57,429 bases of DNA from Deltaproteobacteria bacterium (GTDB taxonomy: Bacteria > Desulfobacterota > Syntrophorhabdia > Syntrophorhabdales > JANXAF01). The position numbers and the translations under genes were made by a program. The notes below the pieces were generated by a model, which saw only the letters and a list, made by a program, of their open reading frames with translations, searched no databases and had not been told where the DNA came from. This document shows positions 1 to 9,040 of the stretch, piece after piece (position 1 is the first letter of the stretch; each line of letters begins with the position of its first letter). Where the stretch lies: the NCBI GenBank assembly GCA_026417175.1, contig JAOADT010000015.1, positions 1 to 57,429 on the forward strand, in the 5' to 3' direction.

Positions 1-1
1 C

Positions 2-265
2 GTTTACGCAGGTATGAGGCCAGGTGAAAGGATAAACGAGCTAATTATTGGGTCAAAAGAGAAAGCCGAGATGACCGAACATAAAAAAATCATGCTCGTT
101 AAAACTGACCATTATGACTGGGCCGCTCTTAAGTCTTCAATCCAGCATCTTATTGCAAACTTACCACGAATGTCCCAGAAAGAAATAAGGGATAAACTTT
201 TTGAGATATTAAATCACACTCCACTTATCCTTAATCCTTCCACAAAAAGCGAAGGAGATGCATAG
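2..265 (+). CDS. CapD/FlaA1-like nucleotide-sugar dehydratase/epimerase, C-terminal fragment
   Basis: The reading frame is open from the window edge, so this is the 3' end of a longer gene; the ATG at position 14 is internal. The visible residues include YAGMRPGERINELI followed by a T-E-H-K-K-I stretch. This matches the C-terminal signature (RPGEK-L-E-L, then T-H-K-I) of CapD/PseB/FlaA1-type short-chain dehydrogenases, which make UDP-sugars for surface polysaccharide. The last 52 bases overlap the 3' end of the convergent pmbA-like gene. Assignment rests on about 85 residues only; the catalytic part is outside the window. Confidence 0.7.
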   Translation, partial: VYAGMRPGERINELIIGSKEKAEMTEHKKIMLVKTDHYDWAALKSSIQHLIANLPRMSQKEIRDKLFEILNHTPLILNPSTKSEGDA

Positions 266-1518
266 TTTCCGTAAAACCTTAAGTCACGTCCCACTCCTTT
301 AACTTTTTCAAAAATTTCAAAAACATTACCCGATATCATAACCCCATGAAAAGGAATAAGCTGCCCTTTTTTCTTTATGAACCCTGAAGTGCCTAATGAA
401 AACTCTCCGGTTACAGAATTAGCTGTATGGGTACCAATTAGATCCTCTAAAACGATCTCACCTTCTTCCAGCTCTGGAAGAGGTTCTTCTCCTTCCTCTA
501 TATAGATACCCCTTACACCACATTTTGGCATATCCATAATGCCAGATCTTACACAGTTTCCAGTCGATGAAGTACCAAACTTTCTTGCGTAGTAATAGTC
601 ATATAGAAAAGTTTTAAAATATCCGCTTTTTACCACATCATTTTCTCGTGAGGGGAAACCTTCTCCATCGAAGGGAAATGCCAAAGGCCCTAAATTCCCC
701 GAGTGTTTTATATTAATACATTCTGAGAAACACCGTGTGTTGATTTTCCCTTTGAGTTTTGTCTTCTCTTTGTAAAGATTTTCTGCAAGAAAAGAGGCAG
801 AAAGAACATTAAGAAGGTCGCATACTACCCTGTTGGAAAGTATCCCATTGTAAATACCTGTTTCTATCTTTTTTGCCGAAAGAAAAGAAATAGCCTTTTC
901 TCTGACTTTCTCGGCAAATTCCAAAAACCTTATATCTTTAAATCTATGGGACCAGATATAGTCATACCACGAAACCTCCTCTATATCTTTTGCAACAGCT
1001 AAGCCTGATAAAGTATAGAGGGTCTTTTTTCCAGAGAGAGAAAGGCCATTTGAGTTTATAATTTGTACAGAAAATACCGCCTCATTAAGTTCGCAATGTC
1101 TTGTAGCTACTATTCTTCCATCCTTCCTCAAGGTCCTTTCCATTTCAATAAGCATAGAAACCTTTTCACCCATACTCACTTCTTGTCCTTCTCCGTCGTA
1201 AACGTTAAGATCTGGATATTCCTCATCCCCTCTTTTATCAGGGAAACCGTATGAATCATCCTCATCTTTATATGGAAGGATCTCCTTTATATCCTTTATT
1301 AGCTGTTCTATACCAGATTTATCGAGACTAAATGTGTAGGAGAAGGCCATTTTATTTCCTTTTATCGCTCGAAGTGCGATCCCTTCTTCCTCTTTTATCT
1401 CAAATCCTGAGATCTCACATTCCCTACTTTCTATCTTTTTTGTAGTTTCCTTAATGTAAAATATCTCGTAGGCGTCAAACTCTTTTTCTACGAGCTTTTT
1501 TATCCCTTCTAAGTCCAT
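214..1518 (-). CDS. pmbA: PmbA/TldE-family protein (TldD/PmbA peptidase partner)
   Basis: A 434-aa soluble protein, close to the ~450-aa size of PmbA/TldE. In the family, PmbA (TldE) pairs with TldD to form a cytoplasmic metalloprotease that degrades or matures small peptides. The N-terminus resembles family members (EIFYIKETTKKIES, then EGIALRAI) and the C-terminal part has the conserved T-HTANSVTGEFSLG and SGNVFEIF segments. The metal-binding HExxxH of TldD is absent, as expected for the PmbA half. No tldD is in the window. The start follows AGGAGG with good spacing. It is the last gene of the nadK-recN-argA-pmbA run. Confidence 0.88.
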   Translation of the reverse strand: MDLEGIKKLVEKEFDAYEIFYIKETTKKIESRECEISGFEIKEEEGIALRAIKGNKMAFSYTFSLDKSGIEQLIKDIKEILPYKDEDDSYGFPDKRGDEEYPDLNVYDGEGQEVSMGEKVSMLIEMERTLRKDGRIVATRHCELNEAVFSVQIINSNGLSLSGKKTLYTLSGLAVAKDIEEVSWYDYIWSHRFKDIRFLEFAEKVREKAISFLSAKKIETGIYNGILSNRVVCDLLNVLSASFLAENLYKEKTKLKGKINTRCFSECINIKHSGNLGPLAFPFDGEGFPSRENDVVKSGYFKTFLYDYYYARKFGTSSTGNCVRSGIMDMPKCGVRGIYIEEGEEPLPELEEGEIVLEDLIGTHTANSVTGEFSLGTSGFIKKKGQLIPFHGVMISGNVFEIFEKVKGVGRDLRFYGNYASPSLFVEGLRISGV

Positions 1519-1528
1519 TTTTTTCCTC

Positions 1529-1978
1529 CTAGAGTTCCATTACCATTGCTTTTTCGTCACAGTTTGGAAATTTAGGACATCTAACACATTCTGTCCATAT
1601 CTTTTGTGGCAGTTCCTTTTTATCTGCAATTTCAAAACCCAGACTCTTAAAGAACTCTTCCTGATAGGTGAGGAGAAAAATCCTTTTTATCCTGAGATTG
1701 CGGGCCTCATCTATGAGGTACCTTACGATTTCTGAACCTACACCCGTACCTCTCCATCTTTTCACAACGCAGACCGATCTTATTTCGGCTAAGTCCTCCC
1801 AACATATGTGGAGAGCACCCGTACCTATTATCTTACCGTTTTTCTCGTATACTACATAATCCCTCAAATTTTCATAAAGCTCCGCCAGAGATCTGGGTAA
1901 CATCTCTCCTTTTGAGGCAGCGGCATTTACGATTTTATGGATGTATCGAATGTCCTCTGGATAGGCTTTTCTAAGCAT
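1529..1978 (-). CDS. argA: short-form N-acetylglutamate synthase (GNAT acetyltransferase)
   Basis: A single GNAT domain of 149 aa. The acetyl-CoA loop reads RWRGTGVGSEIV (about residues 74-85). The C-terminus, FFKSLGFEIADKKELPQKIW followed by CVRCPKFPNCDEKAM, matches the short stand-alone ArgA family that makes N-acetylglutamate in the first step of arginine synthesis. Unlike E. coli ArgA there is no amino-acid kinase domain. The start overlaps the recN stop by 8 bases, so it is probably translated from the same mRNA. A general GNAT assignment is certain; the ArgA assignment rests on the C-terminal Cys-containing motif. Confidence 0.8.
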   Translation of the reverse strand: MLRKAYPEDIRYIHKIVNAAASKGEMLPRSLAELYENLRDYVVYEKNGKIIGTGALHICWEDLAEIRSVCVVKRWRGTGVGSEIVRYLIDEARNLRIKRIFLLTYQEEFFKSLGFEIADKKELPQKIWTECVRCPKFPNCDEKAMVMEL

Positions 1979-3575
1979 TTCTTAACATTTCCTCCGCTTT
2001 ATTTATTGACTTTTCCGTTATGTGCTCCCCACTTATCATCCTTGCAATTTCCATGATTCTCTCTTCTTTTCCAAGCTTTCTTATTATCACTTTTGTCTTT
2101 CCCTCAGAGAAGGTTTTTTCCACGAGAAAATGATGGTCACCTTGTGCAGCAATTTGTGGCAAGTGTGTGATACATATCACTTGATGGGATCGGGAAATCT
2201 CTTTTAACCTTTTCCCTACAAGTTCAGCCACTCTACCTCCTATTCCCGCGTCTATTTCATCGAATATGAGAGTCTTGGGCTCTCCTTTACCCATAACCTT
2301 CTTTATGGCAAGCATTATCCTTGATAACTCACCTCCTGATGCGATCTTTCTTAATGGTTTTAAAGGTTCTCCAGGGTTAGTGGAGATAAGAAAATCAACA
2401 TCATCTATTCCTTTGTCATCGACTTTTTCTTTTGGCGTAATACTTACTTTAAATTGAACGTCCTTCATCGAGAGATAATCAAACTCCTCCATAACTAGCA
2501 TCTCAATTTCTCGAGCTCCCACATTCCTCCTCTCAGATAACCTCTGGGCTAAATCTTTTACCCGCTCTTCCAAGTCATTCTTTTCTTTACTCAGTCTTTC
2601 TATTTCCTCCCCTATTTTTAGAAGGTGAGAAAGTCTCTCTTTTGCCTTTTCTTTGTAGTTGTTTATCTCCTCTAATGTTTTTCCGTACTTTTCCTTAAGT
2701 AGGTAAATTTTAGAAAGTCTCTCCTCTGTCCTTTTTACCTCATCCTCTTCTAGCTCTATTTTTCTCATTATGCTCCTTGCATCCGTATGTATTTCCTCAA
2801 CTGTAAGCAGCACGGATTCGAGCTTGCCAATTAGCGCCCGTATATCCTGTACTTTTGATAAACCTTTCAACTGTAATACAAGTTTCTTTATGATCGCATT
2901 CACAGAACCGTCACCCAAATAGAGACCATCCACAACTTCGTTCAAGACTGCTCGCATCCTCTCAGATTCCCTCATCATTTTAAGTCTTTCTTTTAACTCT
3001 TCTTCCTCGTTCTCCGAAAGTTTTGCAGACTCTATTTCCTCTATCTGATATTGGAGAAAGGGTATCTCTTTGTCTTTTTCTTTCGCATCTTTTGAAAGTC
3101 TTTCAAACTCCTCCTCTCGATTTTTTAGTCTAAAAAAGAGTTCCCCCAAGATTTTTCTCTCTTCCAATAGCCCGAGCATCTCATCGAGTAAATCGATGTA
3201 TTTTTCCTTGTTTAAGAGATTCTGATATTCATTTTGACTGTAAATATTCACTAAGGAGTCACTTAATTTTTCTAGTTTCGAATAAGGCACCACTTCTCCG
3301 TCTATTGATATCCTTGTCCTTCCAGAAGGAAAGAGAACCCTTTTTATGGTTATTTCGTTGTCATCTTTGAAAAACTGGGCCAATATCTCTCCGGATTTCG
3401 CATCGTGTCTTATGACATCTTGAGGGATTTTTGAAGAAACAAGTATCCCAATGGAGTTTATTATTATTGACTTTCCAGCGCCCGTCTCACCAGTAATCAC
3501 GTTGAAACCCTCTTCGAATTCAACCTCAAGTTCATCTATTATGGCAAGATCCTTAATCTTCAGGTACGAAAGCAT
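1971..3575 (-). CDS. recN: DNA repair protein RecN
   Basis: A 534-aa SMC-like ATPase. The N-terminus LKIKDLAIIDELEVEF and Walker A GETGAGKS (about residues 30-37) are diagnostic. Long charged coiled coil fills about residues 150-370. The C-terminus carries the ABC signature ASGGELSR and Walker B TLIFDEIDAGIGG. RecN acts in recombinational repair of double-strand breaks. It is slightly shorter than the usual ~550 aa, mainly in the coiled coil. It starts 3 bases after the nadK stop, a common nadK-recN pairing. Confidence 0.96.
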   Translation of the reverse strand: MLSYLKIKDLAIIDELEVEFEEGFNVITGETGAGKSIIINSIGILVSSKIPQDVIRHDAKSGEILAQFFKDDNEITIKRVLFPSGRTRISIDGEVVPYSKLEKLSDSLVNIYSQNEYQNLLNKEKYIDLLDEMLGLLEERKILGELFFRLKNREEEFERLSKDAKEKDKEIPFLQYQIEEIESAKLSENEEEELKERLKMMRESERMRAVLNEVVDGLYLGDGSVNAIIKKLVLQLKGLSKVQDIRALIGKLESVLLTVEEIHTDARSIMRKIELEEDEVKRTEERLSKIYLLKEKYGKTLEEINNYKEKAKERLSHLLKIGEEIERLSKEKNDLEERVKDLAQRLSERRNVGAREIEMLVMEEFDYLSMKDVQFKVSITPKEKVDDKGIDDVDFLISTNPGEPLKPLRKIASGGELSRIMLAIKKVMGKGEPKTLIFDEIDAGIGGRVAELVGKRLKEISRSHQVICITHLPQIAAQGDHHFLVEKTFSEGKTKVIIRKLGKEERIMEIARMISGEHITEKSINKAEEMLRNA

Positions 3576-3578
3576 CCC

Positions 3579-4499
3579 TTATCTTTCGCCCCATTTGAGC
3601 TTCGTCCTTAAGATTTCAAAATACCCTTTAGTTGGAGATTTTACCAGTTTTGTGATGATAGGCGATTTCTTCAACACCACCTCGTCACCGTATTCTAGCG
3701 GAAATCCTACCTGTCCATCGAGTGTGAGGATTACCTTTTCATCTTTGGATTTGAGTATCGCCTTTATAATTACGTCATCAGGAAGGATAAGAGGTCTCAT
3801 TGTGAGGGTATGGGGACAAATGGGTGCTATTACTATGTTCTTCATGGATGGATAGAGGATCGGACCTCCGGCAGAAAGGCAGTATCCGGTTGATCCAGTG
3901 GGTGTCGAAAATATCACCCCATCTGCCCTGTAGGTAGTGAGATACTCGTCGTCAACGTAGGTCTCTATATCTATGATTCTCGCAAGGGCGTCCTTAGTTA
4001 TCACCGCATCGTTTAACACATGAAATTTCAGTATGTTTTCGCCCCCCCTTTTTACTTCGACACCCAGCATCATTCTTGTGGAGATACTCATCTTTCCTTG
4101 GATCAAATCGTTGAACATGAGATGTAATTCTTCAACGCTCACCTCTGTGAGGAAACCCAACCCACCTAGATTTACGCCCAAAATAGGAACTTCTCTTCCC
4201 ACGGAGTTACGGGACACACTGAGAAGTGTCCCATCTCCACCAAGTACTATAATGAGATCAGCTTTCTCCCCTATTTGTTCCAGTTCGACTTTTTTTTCGT
4301 AGTTTAGGAAGTCAGCTGATACTTCATCAAGCTCAATATCGCAAATTTGTCCAAATTTCTGAATGAGCTCCTTTGCGATCCGTAAAGATTCTTCCTTACC
4401 TTTTTTACACACAATGTGGATCTTTTTGACTGACATAATGAGATATTTACCACCTATTCCCTTATTTAGCAACAATTCTGTTTGCTCATTTCTTGACAT
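3579..4499 (-). CDS. nadK: NAD kinase
   Basis: ATP/polyphosphate NAD kinase, which phosphorylates NAD to NADP. The conserved LGGDGTLL motif, the NLGGLGFLTEV segment and the later TPTGSTGYCLSAGGP motif are all present. The start at 4499 has GGGAAGG about 9 bases upstream. It leaves a 21-residue extension compared with usual family starts, so an internal ATG at 4436 (MSVKKIHIVCKKG), with a weaker GGTGG upstream, is the alternative. The start codon sits inside the -35 box of the divergent helicase promoter. First gene of the minus-strand nadK-recN-argA-pmbA unit. Confidence 0.94.
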   Translation of the reverse strand: MSRNEQTELLLNKGIGGKYLIMSVKKIHIVCKKGKEESLRIAKELIQKFGQICDIELDEVSADFLNYEKKVELEQIGEKADLIIVLGGDGTLLSVSRNSVGREVPILGVNLGGLGFLTEVSVEELHLMFNDLIQGKMSISTRMMLGVEVKRGGENILKFHVLNDAVITKDALARIIDIETYVDDEYLTTYRADGVIFSTPTGSTGYCLSAGGPILYPSMKNIVIAPICPHTLTMRPLILPDDVIIKAILKSKDEKVILTLDGQVGFPLEYGDEVVLKKSPIITKLVKSPTKGYFEILRTKLKWGER

Positions 4500-4522
4500 G
4501 CATCTTTACCTTCCCGCATAAT
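4493..4522 (+). promoter_or_regulatory. sigma-70 type promoter for the UvrD-like helicase
   Basis: TTGACA at 4493-4498, an 18-base spacer and CATAAT at 4517-4522. The -10 box ends 7 bases before the helicase ATG, so the predicted transcript starts at or next to the start codon. The -35 box overlaps the divergent nadK start codon. Confidence 0.6.
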
Positions 4523-4529
4523 TAAGCAA

Positions 4530-6515
4530 ATGAAAAGGTACGTTTTATATCGGGATACATCCGTAAAAAAGGTCACAATAGATTATGAGAAAGAACTAAA
4601 CCATGAGCAGTTAAAAGTTGTGACCCACAGGGAAGGTCCTGTTCTTGTTATTGCCGGGGCAGGAAGCGGAAAAACCAGAGTTGTGACATACAGGGTAGCG
4701 TACCTTCTAGAAAATGGGATCCCTGCTCAGAATATCCTTCTTCTAACTTTCACAAACAAAGCAGCCCGAGAGATGCTTCACAGAGTGGAGCATCTTTTAA
4801 AGATGGACACGAGGTACATATGGGGAGGCACCTTCCATCACATAGGGAATATGATCTTAAGATCTCATGCAGATCTGGTTGGTCTCAATAAAGCATTTAC
4901 AATTCTTGACAACGAGGACGCAAAGGATCTTATCGAGATAGTTCTCAAAGACATGGGGCTTTCTGGAAAGGAGATGAGGTTTCCAAAGGGTACAGTCCTT
5001 AAAGAAATTTTCAGTTACGCAGTCAACACAATGAGTAGCATAGAGGAAGCAATAATTGAAAGATATCCATACTTTATTCATCTAAAGGACGAGATTGAGG
5101 CCGTGCATGAAAACTATGCAAAGAAGAAAAGACAGACAAATGCTGTAGATTTCGATGACCTCCTTTACTTCTGGCATGAGATATTAAGGAAACATGAGGA
5201 TTTAAGGAAGTTCTACGCAAAAAAGTTCACTTATATTCTGGTTGACGAATATCAAGACACTAACAAGATCCAGGCAGAGATAATTGACTTCATGGGCATG
5301 TTAAACAGGAATGTGATGGTTGTCGGAGATGATGCTCAAAGCATCTATTCCTTCAGAGGTGCTAACTTCCAAAATATCTTCGATTTTCCGAAAAGATATA
5401 CAGACTGCACAATCTACAAGCTCGAGACAAATTATAGAAGTACACCTGAAATACTTACCTTTGCCAACGAATCTATATCTCATAACAAGAAACAGTTTAG
5501 AAAGAACCTAAGAAGTGTAAAACCTTCTGGAATAAGCCCTGTTGTCACATCATTAAGAGATGTGATCCAGCAGGCAGAATTTGTCGCGCAAAGAATACTT
5601 GAGTTACGAGACGAAGGAGTTCCGTTAAATCAAATCGCGGTGCTCTATAGGGCCCATTACCATTCAATGGAGATTCAAATGGAGCTAACCCGAAGGGATA
5701 TTCCTTTTGAAATAAGAAGTGGGCTAAAATTCTTCGAACAGGCTCATATCAAAGATGTGGTCTCTTTTTTAAGGGTCATGGTTAACGAGAAAGATGAGAT
5801 TTCCTGGAAAAGATTATTAAAGCTATTTCCTAAAATAGGTAAAAAGACGGCTGAACACATATTCGACCACATTGTGTCGGCTGAAAAGCCTATAGATCTT
5901 TTCATCGATGGGAGGATAGGATCCAGTTTTAAAAAAATAGGTAGGGATACTATAGAAATTTGGGCCAATCTTTTCTCCCGATTAAAGGAACTAAAGGAAA
6001 AGGAAGCTCCTGCCGAGATGATAACCACTGTAATAATGACTGTTTACAACGACTATTTGAAATACAATTACCCAGATTACGAATCGAGACTTGAGGATCT
6101 CAGTCAACTTACAAGTTTCGCAAGCAAGTACCACTCACTGGAAAATTTCCTATCCGAACTCTCCCTTATGAGTGGTATAAGCGGAGAGGAAATAATCTAT
6201 CCTGGAGTCCATGACGAACGGGTAATATTAAGCACCATTCATCAGGCAAAAGGTCTAGAATGGAAAGTTGTCTTTATCGTGTGGTGCGCAGAAGGGAGAT
6301 TTCCAAATTCAAAGTCGCTAGATGAGGACGGCGTAGAAGAAGAAAGGAGGCTTTTTTACGTTGCGGCAACAAGAGCCATGGATGAGCTTTACATATGCTA
6401 CCCCATGCTTTACTATGAAAAACAAGTAGGACACATCATTCTTAGACCTTCAAGATTTATAACTGAACTTGACCCCACAGTGTATGAAGAGTGGGACGTT
6501 TCAGAAAGTCTCTAG
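4530..6515 (+). CDS. UvrD/Rep/PcrA-family superfamily 1 DNA helicase
   Basis: A 661-aa SF1A 3'-5' helicase with motifs in order: Q-motif LNHEQ (24-28), Walker A AGAGSGKTR (42-50), motif Ia TFTNKAA, motif II VDEYQDTN, motif III VVGDDAQSIYSFRGA, motif V/VI STIHQAKGLEWKVV and RRLFYVAATRA. The family unwinds DNA in repair and replication restart. It is shorter than UvrD/PcrA (~720 aa), and the long C-terminal extension is missing. No Shine-Dalgarno precedes the ATG; a promoter lies directly upstream. Its stop codon interlocks with that of convergent polA in the palindrome CTAG. Confidence 0.93.
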   Translation: MKRYVLYRDTSVKKVTIDYEKELNHEQLKVVTHREGPVLVIAGAGSGKTRVVTYRVAYLLENGIPAQNILLLTFTNKAAREMLHRVEHLLKMDTRYIWGGTFHHIGNMILRSHADLVGLNKAFTILDNEDAKDLIEIVLKDMGLSGKEMRFPKGTVLKEIFSYAVNTMSSIEEAIIERYPYFIHLKDEIEAVHENYAKKKRQTNAVDFDDLLYFWHEILRKHEDLRKFYAKKFTYILVDEYQDTNKIQAEIIDFMGMLNRNVMVVGDDAQSIYSFRGANFQNIFDFPKRYTDCTIYKLETNYRSTPEILTFANESISHNKKQFRKNLRSVKPSGISPVVTSLRDVIQQAEFVAQRILELRDEGVPLNQIAVLYRAHYHSMEIQMELTRRDIPFEIRSGLKFFEQAHIKDVVSFLRVMVNEKDEISWKRLLKLFPKIGKKTAEHIFDHIVSAEKPIDLFIDGRIGSSFKKIGRDTIEIWANLFSRLKELKEKEAPAEMITTVIMTVYNDYLKYNYPDYESRLEDLSQLTSFASKYHSLENFLSELSLMSGISGEEIIYPGVHDERVILSTIHQAKGLEWKVVFIVWCAEGRFPNSKSLDEDGVEEERRLFYVAATRAMDELYICYPMLYYEKQVGHIILRPSRFITELDPTVYEEWDVSESL

Positions 6516-9040
6516 TCCTTTGCTTCTGCCCAATTTTTGCCGAATCCAATTGAAACCTTAAGTGGAACATCAAGTTTCACAACATTTTCCATTTCTTCCT
6601 TTACAAGGTGCTCCATCAAATCCTTTTCCTCCCCTTTGACTTCAAAAAGAAGTTCATCATGTATCTGGAGAATAAGCTTCGATGATAAATTAAGATCTTT
6701 CTTCTTCCTAAAGATGTTCACCATAGCCATTTTAATTATGTCTGCCGCAGTTCCCTGAATTGGTGTATTCATTGCCGTTCTTATGCCCAATTGTTTTATT
6801 TTCTGATCCGGATTATAAAGTTCAGGAATGTATCTTATCCTTCCGTAGTATGTCCTTACGAACCCTCTTTCTTCTGCCTCTTTAACAATCCGGTCCATAT
6901 AGTCCTTTACCCCTTTGTGGAGAGAGAAATAATCGTCAATGTATTTCTGGGCTTCTTTTTGAGATATACGAAGCTCCTTTGACAATCCATAGGCGCTTAT
7001 TCCGTAAATAACACCAAAATTTACCACCTTTGCAACCCTTCTCATTTCCGGGGTGATCTTATCTTTGTCCACTTTGAAAAATTCCATAGCCACATTGTTG
7101 TGGATATCCTCTCCTCTTCGGAAAGCTTCAATAAGTGCCTCATCTTTCGACAAATGAGCAAGAATCCGAAGTTCAATTTGCGAATAATCGGAAGACATGA
7201 GTAAATAGCCATCTTCAGCAATAAAAGCCTCCCTTATCCTCTTTCCTTCTTCTCCCCTAACCGGTATATTCTGCAAATTAGGATCACTAGTGCTTAAACG
7301 GCCTGTAGCGACATTCATCTGATTGAAGGAAGTGTGGATCCTCCCAGTCAATGGGTTTATCCATTGGGGAAGGGTATCTATATACGTGTTTTTGAGTTTT
7401 GTTAAAGTTCTATACTCAAGAATAAGAGGGACAATAGGATGTTCGTTTGCAAGTTCCTCAAGCACTTCGGTATCGGTAGAAAAACCTGTTTTAGTTTTTT
7501 TTACTGGTCGTAGTTTCAGCTTATTGAAAAGGATATTCGACAACTGCTGCGACGAGTTTATATTGAACTCTTGTCCAGAGATTTCGTATATACGTCTGGA
7601 TATATCTTTAAGCCGGATCCCCAGCTCTTGGGAAAATTGGAGAAGTTTCTTTTTGTCAACTTTTACCCCTGTCTTTTCCATCTCAGATAGAACTTCAGTG
7701 AGGGGCATTTCCACATTGTAAAATAGCCATTTTAAATTCATCTCTTCCATCTTTCGGAAGAGTACGTTTTTCACTTCATATAACCATTTTGATCGCTCAA
7801 AGAGTCCTCTTTTTTCAGAAGTGGCTTCTACCTCAGTGGATAGGTATTCTTCTACTATGGCGTCTAGGGTAAGATCTTTCCTTAAAGGATTTAAAAGATA
7901 AGCACAAAGCATCACATCGAAGGCTCTGTCCAAATTGATGTTTAAGCCGGAAAGAAAAAATTCTTTAATATTATGAAAGGTAACATCCCTAGCCTCACTT
8001 AGTAGTCGTGAGAGATCATCTTTTTTTTCAGAATAGGCTACGCTTCTCCCATCGAACACGGCAAAATTGATAAAAACAGGAAATGGATGCTGTTTTCTGT
8101 CGAAGCTGGCTACAATTGAAATATTCCTCGGATCTATGTTTTCAATTTTCACTTCATTCCAGGTAACTTTCTCTTGATTATCTATGCGAATCTCTCGGTA
8201 AAGAGACGTAAACTCTAATTCCCTGAATATGTTTTTTAGTTTTCTCAGGTCCGGCTTTAATTCCCATTTTAGTTTTATATCGCCTATGGGCACGTCGCTT
8301 TTCACTTTTGCGAGTGTTTTACTGAGTAAAGCAAGCTCCATACCTTTTTTTAGCTTTTCCTTCAGTGACTCTTTCTTAATCTCATTTATTCTGGCGTAGA
8401 TGTTATCGATGTTACCGAATTCCCTAATTAGCATCTGCGCAGTTTTTTCTCCTATCCCTGGTATGCCAGGGATATTATCTGAGGTATCTCCAGATAGGGC
8501 GAGAAAATCGCAGATCATGGATGGACTTATTCCGAATTTTTCCTCAACCTCCTTTTCACCGTACAACACATCCCTCATAGTGTCATACACGTAAACGTTT
8601 TTCGTTATAAACTGCATCAAGTCCTTATCGCCGGTAACTATGTATATTTCAATATCCTCACCCCTTAATTTTTCCACAATGGTACCTATAACATCGTCTG
8701 CCTCATAGCCCTCAACCTCTATAATAGGGATGCCTAAGGCGTCGATTACAGACTTTACATATGGAATCTGCACAGAGAGATTGTCAGGCATGGGCTTTCT
8801 CTGGGCCTTGTACTCTTTTGATATCTCATGTCTGAAGGAAGGAATTTTTGAATCGAAGATGACGAAAAGGGAATCCGGCTTTTTTTCCTTAATAAGCTTG
8901 AGAATCATGTTGGTCATTGCGTATGTGGCGTTTGTGGGTAGTCCCTTCGATGTAGCCAAATAGGGAGTAGCATAGTAAGCCCTGTAAAGAAAAGAGTTTC
9001 CGTCTACGAGAAAAACTCTCCGTCTTTTTTCTTGGCTCAT
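6512..9040 (-). CDS. polA: DNA polymerase I
   Basis: An 842-aa family A polymerase. The N-terminal 5'-3' nuclease (about 1-290) keeps its acidic residues (VDGNSFLYRA, EADD, TGDKD, SGDTSDNIPG). The polymerase has motif A SDYSQIELRILAHL, motif B RRVAKVVNFGVIYG and motif C QIHDELLFE. The middle domain (about 300-480) has lost the metal-binding residues of proofreading 3'-5' exonuclease: the first motif reads SIVASFDRK with no D-x-E, and the second reads HNIKEFF without the Asp. It should therefore lack proofreading, as in Taq-type enzymes. The start overlaps the ahbA-like stop by 4 bases (ATGA). Confidence 0.96.
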   Translation of the reverse strand: MSQEKRRRVFLVDGNSFLYRAYYATPYLATSKGLPTNATYAMTNMILKLIKEKKPDSLFVIFDSKIPSFRHEISKEYKAQRKPMPDNLSVQIPYVKSVIDALGIPIIEVEGYEADDVIGTIVEKLRGEDIEIYIVTGDKDLMQFITKNVYVYDTMRDVLYGEKEVEEKFGISPSMICDFLALSGDTSDNIPGIPGIGEKTAQMLIREFGNIDNIYARINEIKKESLKEKLKKGMELALLSKTLAKVKSDVPIGDIKLKWELKPDLRKLKNIFRELEFTSLYREIRIDNQEKVTWNEVKIENIDPRNISIVASFDRKQHPFPVFINFAVFDGRSVAYSEKKDDLSRLLSEARDVTFHNIKEFFLSGLNINLDRAFDVMLCAYLLNPLRKDLTLDAIVEEYLSTEVEATSEKRGLFERSKWLYEVKNVLFRKMEEMNLKWLFYNVEMPLTEVLSEMEKTGVKVDKKKLLQFSQELGIRLKDISRRIYEISGQEFNINSSQQLSNILFNKLKLRPVKKTKTGFSTDTEVLEELANEHPIVPLILEYRTLTKLKNTYIDTLPQWINPLTGRIHTSFNQMNVATGRLSTSDPNLQNIPVRGEEGKRIREAFIAEDGYLLMSSDYSQIELRILAHLSKDEALIEAFRRGEDIHNNVAMEFFKVDKDKITPEMRRVAKVVNFGVIYGISAYGLSKELRISQKEAQKYIDDYFSLHKGVKDYMDRIVKEAEERGFVRTYYGRIRYIPELYNPDQKIKQLGIRTAMNTPIQGTAADIIKMAMVNIFRKKKDLNLSSKLILQIHDELLFEVKGEEKDLMEHLVKEEMENVVKLDVPLKVSIGFGKNWAEAKD

